Assembly: GCA_024277515.1 (NCBI GenBank)
Contig: JAJRVB010000184.1
Span: 1 to 5,534 of the forward strand
Direction of reading: 5' to 3'
From: Nitrospirota bacterium
GTDB taxonomy: Bacteria; Nitrospirota; Thermodesulfovibrionia; UBA6902
Length of the DNA: 5,534 nucleotides
Part shown: positions 1 through 5,534 of the stretch, piece after piece
Position numbering within the stretch: the stretch's first letter is position 1
How the letters are laid out: every line of letters begins with the position of its first letter
The notes under the pieces: generated by a model
Databases searched by the model: none
Seen by the model: only the letters and a program-made list of their open reading frames with translations
Told to the model about the DNA's origin: nothing
Translations under genes and position numbers: made by a program

Positions 1-1817
1 AGCCGTATGACTTCAGGGGTATCGCCTTTTTCAAATGCAGCACTTATCTCGGACTTCATCGTTGAAAAATCTTCCCCACTGAGAAAGCCCCTGACGCCGG
101 CATTTATATTCTGGTCCCCGAGATGCAGCACTGCAAATGTGATTACCTCCAGGTCCCATGTTATCCGCGAATTAATGCTTGCCTTGCCTATGGCCAGGTT
201 TAATTTGCCGGCATCGCTCCTGTTGTATATCTCGCTCTTTACGGTGTAACAGTAGAGTTCCGTTTCCTCAGGATAATTTTCAAAAATCGAAGATATGCTG
301 TAGTGCGCGCCGACACGCAGGATGTCTGTTCGTGCGGGTTTCACGAACATCTCATATACTTCAGCGGCATTTTTGTAAGTATTGCTCGGGGCCTCCGCAA
401 GGAGCTGCAGGTATTCAGGTTCAAGAGAGATCTCAAGCAGTTCCTCCGCATACTGGATGGCCTTTGAGGCATACTGCATGATCTGGACTGTTTCAATGCC
501 GGAGACTTCGTCAAAGAACCAGCCGCAGCTCGTATACATCAGCATGGAGTTTCTCTGTATCTCGAGCAGCTTTAAGGCGGCCATCTTTTCTTTTTCTGAA
601 AGTTCGTGTTCTGCATGCTTTCCAAGAAATGTCTCTATGTTTTCGCGTGACCTGTCGAGGATTGCATCAATGTAATCATTTCTTGCTTCCCATGGTTTGT
701 GAAAATATTTTGATGCTTCTTCCATATATATATCGATGCATCTGTCTCTGAGCCGGTCCATCGCCTTTCTCAGATGACCTCTCCATTCCTGGTCCCAGCC
801 CGGATGGCCGCCCGAGCAGCAGCCGCAGTTTCCGCGCCACCGCTCCACCCCGTGCACGCAGCTCCATGATGAATTATCAAAGACCCGGACTGCATGGGAA
901 GGCGGATGGTGGGCCAGGTATTCAGCGTAATTTGTGATCTTTGCATGTTTGTTTGATTCAATGTAATGGAGGGCGTATGCAAGGGCCATATCCCCAAAAC
1001 GGTGATGGTGGCCGTAAGTTTCTCCATCCGTTGCCACATGCACTATCTGCGGCCAGTCTCTCTGATCATTAAAGGCGGAAAGCAGCCTTTGCGCAAACCC
1101 TTCCCCGTTTCTCAGTAATCCGCCAAAGGATATTTCCTGGGAAATCGGGCCGTCGTAAAAGAAGATGTTTATAGATCTGCCTGAGGGCAAAGGACAGAGA
1201 TAGGCCCTGGTCGGGTCAATTCTCTCTCCGCTGACGTCATGCCATTTATCGGAGCTGTCCGCGCTGCGTGTCCTTTTTGCCTGTCTTGGAGAAAGCACGG
1301 TAAACTTTATTCCGAGGCTGACCAGGACTTCCAGTGTCTCTTCATCCACCGCGGTTTCCGGCAGCCACATCCCTTCAGGGAACCTCCTGAACCTCTTTTC
1401 AAAGTCCCTGATCCCCCATATGACCTGCGTGTATTTGTCTTTTCTGTTCGCAAGCGGCATTATCATGTGGTTGTATGCCTGCGCCATCGCGGACCCGTGG
1501 CCTGAGAATTTTTCGATGCTTAACCTGTCCGCCTCCAGTATCGCCTCGTATACTTCAGGTTTGTGTCTCTCAATCCAGGAAAGAAGCGTCGGCCCGAAGT
1601 CAAAGCTGATACTGGAGTAAATATTGACGATATCGATGATCCTCTTCCGGGCGTCAAGGATACGGGAAGAGGCGTTAGGGGCATAGCATTCCGCTGTTAT
1701 TCTTTCATTCCAGTCATGATAGGGATAGGCGGAATCCTGCACCTCAATTTCCTCGAGCCATGCATTTTCCCTGGGAGGCTGATAAAAATGTCCGTGCACA
1801 CATATGTATCGATTCAT
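1..1817 (-). CDS. Glycoside hydrolase family 57 protein with DUF3536-type C-terminal region (partial, C-terminus off the left edge)
   Basis: The reading frame is open from ATG at 1817-1815 down to the left edge, giving 605 residues and no stop codon. The N-terminus carries the GH57 first motif (residues 8-15, HGHFYQPP). A second conserved block is GHGSAMAQAYNHMIMPL (106-122). The third motif, EGMWLPETA (148-156), places the probable catalytic nucleophile at Glu154. The fourth, VATDGETYGHHH (261-272), places the probable acid/base at Asp264. These assignments rest on the known GH57 motif order. Residues from about 300 onward, beginning with the Cys-containing block WSCVHGVERW (318-327), resemble the DUF3536 region that follows the catalytic barrel in a bacterial GH57 subgroup. 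To my knowledge this subgroup is not biochemically defined; the wider family includes alpha-amylases, 4-alpha-glucanotransferases and branching enzymes, so exact activity is open. Family members are longer, so perhaps 100-250 residues are missing. There is no signal peptide, which suggests a cytoplasmic enzyme. It is transcribed divergently from the glucan water dikinase, consistent with a shared role in storage-glucan metabolism. Confidence 0.93.
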   Translation of the reverse strand, partial: MNRYICVHGHFYQPPRENAWLEEIEVQDSAYPYHDWNERITAECYAPNASSRILDARKRIIDIVNIYSSISFDFGPTLLSWIERHKPEVYEAILEADRLSIEKFSGHGSAMAQAYNHMIMPLANRKDKYTQVIWGIRDFEKRFRRFPEGMWLPETAVDEETLEVLVSLGIKFTVLSPRQAKRTRSADSSDKWHDVSGERIDPTRAYLCPLPSGRSINIFFYDGPISQEISFGGLLRNGEGFAQRLLSAFNDQRDWPQIVHVATDGETYGHHHRFGDMALAYALHYIESNKHAKITNYAEYLAHHPPSHAVRVFDNSSWSCVHGVERWRGNCGCCSGGHPGWDQEWRGHLRKAMDRLRDRCIDIYMEEASKYFHKPWEARNDYIDAILDRSRENIETFLGKHAEHELSEKEKMAALKLLEIQRNSMLMYTSCGWFFDEVSGIETVQIMQYASKAIQYAEELLEISLEPEYLQLLAEAPSNTYKNAAEVYEMFVKPARTDILRVGAHYSISSIFENYPEETELYCYTVKSEIYNRSDAGKLNLAIGKASINSRITWDLEVITFAVLHLGDQNINAGVRGFLSGEDFSTMKSEISAAFEKGDTPEVIR

Positions 1818-1903
1818 ATTTTTATTCCTTATAAATTTAAGCAGATATACAGCAGACGCATACGCAGCACCTGCAGTCTGAATTATTAACATTACCCGGA
1901 TAA
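1818..1903. promoter_or_regulatory. Divergent intergenic region, presumed to hold promoters for both the GH57 and GWD genes
   Basis: These 86 bases lie between two divergently oriented start codons, so the promoters for both directions should be here or just inside the genes. The GH57-proximal third is AT-rich (for example TATAAATTTAA at 1830-1840). The middle is richer in GC and contains four GCAG tetramers, starting at 1841, 1852, 1864 and 1873. I looked for paired -35 and -10 boxes in both directions and found none convincing, so no promoter is placed. There is no strong hairpin and no sign of a riboswitch. Confidence 0.5.
1826..1830 (-). promoter_or_regulatory. Ribosome binding site of the GH57 gene
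   Basis: On the minus strand AAGGA lies 8 bases upstream of the ATG at 1817, inside an AT-rich leader. This is a good Shine-Dalgarno match at good spacing. It supports the chosen start, as does the GH57 first motif beginning only eight residues into the protein. Confidence 0.75.
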
Positions 1904-4900
1904 ATGTCAACTGTTCACCCTGTGCCAAAAGAAGTATATAATAGACTTATGGTCGAACTGGTACACCTGAAAAACCGTAACAGTCTCCGTGTGGAAAAAA
2001 GAGAGATGGAGGAACGAATCGAAGTTTCATTCTTTCTTGATTCAGCGGAAGACTGTCTGTTGCACTGGGGCCTCGTCAGAACCCCCGGATCAGCATGGCA
2101 TCTCCCCCCGAAAGCGCTCTGGCCTGAGGGGAGCCGGGAGCATGGCGGGGCGGCACTTCAGACGCCTTTTGAGTCTCGCAATGGTAATCAGCGGGTCTGC
2201 GTCAGGCTTGACCGGAACATTAATTATGCAAACATCGTTTTTGCCCTTTTTTATCCAGGGACAGACAGATGGGACAATAACCAGGGGAAGAACTACCATA
2301 TCTCACTGCCTGTGATAAAGCATGTGTCTTCCTTGCCGTCTGTGCTGAACAGGGAAACAGCCGGGAAAGAAGTATTGTTCGAAGAGACATTTCAGCTCGG
2401 AGATGAGAGTGAACTGGCAGCTGCCGTTATCAGGGAAGGCGACCGGTATCAGGTGCTCCTGTTTTCAGATTTCCCGGGGCCGTTGATTTTTCACTGGGGC
2501 GCGGCACTGCGGTCCCGCCATGAGTGGACACTGCCGCCCGCAGCAATGCGGCCTGAAGGTTCTGAAGTATTTGATGATCTGGCGGTCCGGACCGGATTTG
2601 TTTTTCGAGACGGCGTAAACCGGCTGACACTTGAGTTCAGCGGGCAGGAAGCGCCGCTCGGCATACCTTTTGTCCTCAGGATCGAAGATGAAGACAGGTG
2701 GCTGAAAAACCGTAACAGAAATTTCTTTATCCCTGTTGCATACAGCGCTGAAGACGGATGTCCCGGTCCCTCCGGGCTTGCAGAGGAGATCATAAATGGA
2801 GAAACGGGTAATCATGGATGGACGCTTATGCACAGGTTCAACCTCTGCCATGACCTGATAGACATCGCAGGCAGCGATACGGAAGGGCTTGCAATGATAT
2901 ATGTATGGATGCGTTTTTCCGCGATCAGGCAGCTTGACTGGCAGCGCCGATACAACACCCAGCCGAGGGAGTTAAGTCATGCGCAGGACCGGCTCACGTT
3001 AAAGATATCGAGTCTGTATATCGAGCGGCCTGAAGCCGGGGACCTGCTTCGCTTGATCATGTCTACACTTGGCCGGGGAGGCGAGGGGCAGAGGATACGT
3101 GATGAGATCCTGCAGATCATGCACCGGCATCACATAAAGGAAGTGTCCGGCCATTTCATGGAAGAGTGGCACCAGAAATTACACAATAATACAACACCTG
3201 ATGATATTGTCATCTGCGAGGCCTATCTCGAATTTCTTAGAAGCAGCGGCGACCTGGACCTTTTTTACAAAACCCTGTCAGAGGGAGGTGTTTCCAGGGA
3301 GAGAATGGAAGGATTTGAAAGGCCCATTACCACACCGCCTGATTTTGTCCCGCACCTGAAGGAAGCGCTGATTCATGATTTTGAGAACTATCTGAAACTG
3401 CTTAAATCAATTCATTCGGGGACCGACCTTGAAAGCGCGATCAATGCCGGATATTATCTCTTTGACGGAGATGCAGCGGACCTCCTTTCTTCCATATGGC
3501 GGGACAGGGAGACCCGGGGCGCGGGGATCGTGCATTTGATTGAAAAGATCACCAGTATCCGCGTGGTCATTAAGGAACTTCTGAAGAATGAGAGAAACAG
3601 CGGGAGGGCCAGGGATATGCTGTTTCTTGACTTTGCGCTGGAGGACTTTGTCCGGATCATTATCGAGCGCAGCATTCATGAGAAACCTGACGGAGATCAA
3701 CTGGTTGAACTGATCGGCATGGTGCTCGAAAACATTCGTTTTACATACGATAATGACGAACTCTCACAGAGTAGCAAAGAATGGAACCATCTCTGTGGGA
3801 TGCCCCGTTTTTCAAGGGACTGGTCCCTGCGCGCAAAGGCGGTTCTCGAAAGGGTGAGCCGTGCCACAGGAAGATATGTTGATCGATACTATGAGCTGTT
3901 CCAGTCAAAGGCGGAATATCTCGGCAGCGCATTCGGGGTTGATTCCTGGACTATTCCGTTATTCAGCGAAGAAGTTATTCGCGGAATGCCGGTATTTGTC
4001 CTGTCCATGCTTATTCGTCACCTTGACCCCCTTTTGCGCAGGCAGGCAAAGCTCGGGGACTGGCAGGTCGTCAGCCCCGGCCGGACCGCGGGCTGGATTG
4101 AGGCTGCTGAATCCCTGAGGTCTCTGCAGGGCAGGAGCTATGAGAGGCCGTCTATTATCATTGCTGATAAAGTAATGGGAGATGAGGAGCCGCCGGAGGG
4201 AGTGACGGCGATCATCACGGGGGATACGGTTGATCTCGTTTCCCATATAGCGGTCCGGGCCAGAAATGCCGGACTGTTGTTCGCGACCTGTTATGATGCT
4301 GACTGTATTGCCCGCCTTAAATCTCATGAGGGGCGTATGCTCGATCTCAGGGTAAATGTGTCGGGGGATGTTGAGTTTAAGGAAGCTGAAAAAGCAGATT
4401 CGCTCCCTTCGGATACGGGAGTTACATTTAAGCAGAAGAGACTTCCCCTGTTTTCCGAGTACGCTATCGCATCAGGGGACTTCAATGAAAATGTCGTGGG
4501 CGGGAAATCCGGCAACCTTAAACTTCTTGAGAATAAGCTCCCTGACTGGGTCCGCCTTCCCGTGTCCGTGGCCCTGCCGTTCGGTGTATTTGAAAAAGTA
4601 TGCGCACTGGACATTAACACTAAAGTTAATGAACGGTACAGGGAACTCCTCGCCGGTATCGATAATAATCCCGAAGGCCTGCTCGATAAAATCCGTAGCA
4701 CGATACTCGATCTGGAGGCCCCGGAGGACCTGATATCAGGTCTGCGCGCGGTCATGAATGAATCCGGTCTTGGGTGGCCGGAAGAGCGGGATGAGATCTG
4801 GATGTGCATAAAAAAGGTCTGGGCCTCGAAATGGAATGAACGCGCTTATCTGAGCCGCAGGGCGAGAAATATGCGGCATGAGGATATTTTTATGGCGGTC

Positions 4901-5413
4901 CTTATCCAGGAGGTCGTTAAGGCGGAGTATGCATTTGTGATCCACACGGTCAATCCTTCTACGCGGGACAGGAGCGAGCTCTATGCGGAGGTGGTGCCGG
5001 GACTCGGGGAAACCCTTGTAGGCAACTACCCCGGCAGGGCTCTTGGTTTTATCTCAAAGAAAGCGCGTCCTGCGCCTGAGATCCTGTCCTATCCGAGCAA
5101 AAGCACCGGCCTCTTCGGGGGAGGGCTTATCTTCAGGTCAGATTCAAATGCAGAGGACCTGCCCGGATATGCCGGCGCGGGTCTCTATGACAGTATTATG
5201 CTGGAGCCCCCAGAAGAGATCACCCTTGACTATACCGTGGATCCACTTGTCCGGGATGATGCATTCAGAAAAGAATTCCTGAATTCCATAACAAAGATCG
5301 GGATCCTTATTGAAGAGAGATTCGGATCCCCGCAGGACATTGAGGGGGCTTACGCTGACGGTAAATATTATGTAGTGCAGACCCGGCCCCAGGTAGGAAC
5401 AGGAGATGAGTAA
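1904..5413 (+). CDS. Alpha-glucan water dikinase (GWD, EC 2.7.9.4), plant-like catalytic region with tandem N-terminal CBM45-like modules
   Basis: The predicted reaction is ATP + alpha-glucan + H2O to AMP + phospho-alpha-glucan + Pi, via a phosphohistidine. Two starch-binding-like (CBM45-like) modules lie at about residues 51-137 and 194-280. A central helical region holds EWHQKLHNNTTPDDIVICEA (421-440), a GWD/PWD hallmark. The swivelling phosphohistidine domain holds DLVSHIAVRARN (777-788), with catalytic His781, then FATCYD (793-798). The C-terminal ATP-binding domain, related to PPDK_N, starts near GGKSGN (866-871) and contains SVALPFGVFEKV (888-899), KVWASKWNERAYLSRRA (971-987), FRSDSNAEDLPGYAGAGLYD (1077-1096), QDIEG (1144-1148) and VQTRPQ (1158-1163). 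These blocks follow plant GWD closely; the VALPFGVFE block favours GWD over phosphoglucan water dikinase. At 1169 residues it is shorter than plant GWD (about 1400), mainly in the N-terminus, and it has no transit or signal peptide. TAA lies directly before the ATG in the same frame, so the ORF cannot extend upstream. No good ribosome binding site precedes it, so Met16 (1949) is an alternative start. The stop overlaps the next gene. Confidence 0.95.
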   Translation: MSTVHPVPKEVYNRLMVELVHLKNRNSLRVEKREMEERIEVSFFLDSAEDCLLHWGLVRTPGSAWHLPPKALWPEGSREHGGAALQTPFESRNGNQRVCVRLDRNINYANIVFALFYPGTDRWDNNQGKNYHISLPVIKHVSSLPSVLNRETAGKEVLFEETFQLGDESELAAAVIREGDRYQVLLFSDFPGPLIFHWGAALRSRHEWTLPPAAMRPEGSEVFDDLAVRTGFVFRDGVNRLTLEFSGQEAPLGIPFVLRIEDEDRWLKNRNRNFFIPVAYSAEDGCPGPSGLAEEIINGETGNHGWTLMHRFNLCHDLIDIAGSDTEGLAMIYVWMRFSAIRQLDWQRRYNTQPRELSHAQDRLTLKISSLYIERPEAGDLLRLIMSTLGRGGEGQRIRDEILQIMHRHHIKEVSGHFMEEWHQKLHNNTTPDDIVICEAYLEFLRSSGDLDLFYKTLSEGGVSRERMEGFERPITTPPDFVPHLKEALIHDFENYLKLLKSIHSGTDLESAINAGYYLFDGDAADLLSSIWRDRETRGAGIVHLIEKITSIRVVIKELLKNERNSGRARDMLFLDFALEDFVRIIIERSIHEKPDGDQLVELIGMVLENIRFTYDNDELSQSSKEWNHLCGMPRFSRDWSLRAKAVLERVSRATGRYVDRYYELFQSKAEYLGSAFGVDSWTIPLFSEEVIRGMPVFVLSMLIRHLDPLLRRQAKLGDWQVVSPGRTAGWIEAAESLRSLQGRSYERPSIIIADKVMGDEEPPEGVTAIITGDTVDLVSHIAVRARNAGLLFATCYDADCIARLKSHEGRMLDLRVNVSGDVEFKEAEKADSLPSDTGVTFKQKRLPLFSEYAIASGDFNENVVGGKSGNLKLLENKLPDWVRLPVSVALPFGVFEKVCALDINTKVNERYRELLAGIDNNPEGLLDKIRSTILDLEAPEDLISGLRAVMNESGLGWPEERDEIWMCIKKVWASKWNERAYLSRRARNMRHEDIFMAVLIQEVVKAEYAFVIHTVNPSTRDRSELYAEVVPGLGETLVGNYPGRALGFISKKARPAPEILSYPSKSTGLFGGGLIFRSDSNAEDLPGYAGAGLYDSIMLEPPEEITLDYTVDPLVRDDAFRKEFLNSITKIGILIEERFGSPQDIEGAYADGKYYVVQTRPQVGTGDE
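1967..1983 (+). repeat. 17-base exact direct repeat, copy 1 (within GWD)
   Basis: CTGAAAAACCGTAACAG occurs here and again at 2702-2718, in the same reading frame, encoding LKNRN (residues 22-26 here). It lies upstream of the first CBM45-like module. The flanking bases differ immediately on both sides. Confidence 0.8.
2054..2314 (+). repeat. First CBM45-like module of GWD (protein-level repeat, copy A)
   Basis: Residues 51-137 align without any gap to residues 194-280 of the same protein, with about 27 of 87 identities by my count. Shared positions include HWG (54-56), Trp65, LPP (67-69), PEGS (74-77) and DRW (121-123). The HWG, Trp and proline-rich loop pattern resembles starch-binding CBM45 modules of plant GWD. 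Glucan binding is inferred from that resemblance. Confidence 0.7.
2483..2743 (+). repeat. Second CBM45-like module of GWD (protein-level repeat, copy B)
   Basis: Residues 194-280 are the partner of copy A at a constant offset of 143 residues. HWG is at 197-199, Trp208 matches Trp65, LPP is at 210-212, PEGS is at 217-220 and DRW is at 264-266. The copies are only about 31% identical, so the duplication is old. The putative ligand-binding tryptophans are kept in both, suggesting both copies remain functional. Confidence 0.7.
2702..2718 (+). repeat. 17-base exact direct repeat, copy 2 (within GWD)
   Basis: This is the second copy of CTGAAAAACCGTAACAG, 735 bases downstream of the first. It encodes LKNRN at residues 267-271, inside the end of the second CBM45-like module just after its conserved DRW. 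Confidence 0.8.
5395..5398 (+). promoter_or_regulatory. Ribosome binding site of the third gene, inside the GWD coding end
   Basis: AGGA at 5395-5398 lies 7 bases before the ATG at 5406. A second AGGAG (5401-5405) directly abuts the ATG and is too close to act. The site supports initiation at 5406 and translational coupling to GWD. Confidence 0.6.
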
Positions 5414-5534
5414 AATAGATAACATCAGGATCGGAAACCAGTCCGCTTTTTCAGCGGTCATACCGATATTTCCGTTTGAGTATGCGGTGGATAACGGGTT
5501 CAATGCCTTTGAGTGGTTTCCTGACAAGCATGAG
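5406..5534 (+). CDS. N-terminus of a probable TIM-barrel sugar isomerase/epimerase-like protein (partial, C-terminus off the right edge)
   Basis: The frame from ATG at 5406 is open to the right edge, giving 43 residues that begin MSKIDNIRIGNQSAF. It overlaps the GWD stop by 8 bases (ATGAGTAA) and has a Shine-Dalgarno site 7 bases upstream, so it is very likely in the GWD operon and translationally coupled. The segment FEYAVDNGFNAFEWFPDK (25-42) resembles the first helix and second strand of xylose isomerase-like or AP endonuclease 2-like TIM barrels, where an NGF-x-A-x-E pattern places an acidic residue at the end of a strand. Such proteins isomerise or epimerise sugars or sugar phosphates, but other members of the fold are nucleases. 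Only the N-terminus is visible, so the family call is tentative and no substrate can be named. There is no signal peptide. That a gene starts here is much surer than its function. Confidence 0.6.
   Translation, partial: MSKIDNIRIGNQSAFSAVIPIFPFEYAVDNGFNAFEWFPDKHE

Noticed and set aside
1853..1880. Inverted repeat CAGAC...GTCTG as an operator
   Set aside because: The arms are only 5 bases with an 18-base spacer, which is too weak to call.
1563..1889. Plus-strand open frame of 108 codons, and others within 7-1620 and on the minus strand at 676-1039
   Set aside because: They lie antisense to, or out of frame with, the GH57 gene, whose frame is continuous and carries conserved motifs. Their translations look like no protein family.
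1818..1903. Specific sigma-70 promoters (TATAAA at 1830, TATACA at 1846)
   Set aside because: Neither has an acceptable -35 partner at 16-18 bases in either direction. In AT-rich leader sequence such hexamers are expected by chance.
4324..4809. Minus-strand open frame of 161 codons inside the GWD gene
   Set aside because: It is antisense to a strongly conserved GWD region, has a low-complexity Ser/Arg-rich translation, and is one of several shadow frames there.
1904..5413. Annotation as phosphoenolpyruvate synthase or pyruvate phosphate dikinase
   Set aside because: The ATP-binding domain is shared with that superfamily, but the phosphohistidine motif is the GWD form (SHIAVRARN) rather than the TCHAA form. 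The ATP-binding domain follows the His domain, and there is no C-terminal PEP/pyruvate-binding barrel.
1904..5413. Annotation as phosphoglucan water dikinase (PWD)
   Set aside because: PWD carries an N-terminal CBM20, whereas this protein has CBM45-like repeats, and the VALPFGVFE block matches GWD better.
5398..5420. Terminator after GWD
   Set aside because: There is no hairpin or T-run. The next gene starts inside the GWD stop region, which argues for read-through.

Overview
The window is bacterial, or less likely archaeal: densely packed, intron-free genes, Shine-Dalgarno-like sites, an 8-base stop/start overlap between consecutive genes, and a moderate GC content (roughly half, judged by eye). 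The gene content (a GH57 protein of the DUF3536-containing type beside an alpha-glucan water dikinase) fits an anaerobic or deep-branching lineage such as Nitrospirota or Desulfobacterota. That placement is inference from family occurrence, and nothing in the window proves it.

Layout. Positions 1-1817 (minus strand) hold the first 605 codons of a glycoside hydrolase family 57 protein; its C-terminus lies beyond the left edge. I read this frame codon by codon and found no stop or frameshift. An 86-base divergent intergenic region (1818-1903) separates it from a 1169-residue alpha-glucan water dikinase (GWD) at 1904-5413 on the plus strand. The GWD stop overlaps the ATG of a third gene (5406 to the right edge, 43 codons visible), which looks like the N-terminus of a TIM-barrel sugar isomerase/epimerase-like protein. 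Both edge genes are incomplete.

Function. The two recognisable proteins both act on alpha-1,4/1,6-glucans. GWD transfers the beta-phosphate of ATP to glucosyl units of a starch- or glycogen-like polymer, and GH57 enzymes cleave, transfer or branch alpha-glucans. Neither protein shows an N-terminal signal peptide, so both should act in the cytoplasm on a storage glucan. The third gene is probably translationally coupled to GWD and may handle a sugar or sugar phosphate. The most interesting point is a GWD with a catalytic region very like the plant enzyme in a prokaryotic locus, with a compact tandem pair of starch-binding-like modules at its N-terminus. No CRISPR array, tRNA, rRNA, insertion sequence or convincing terminator was seen.
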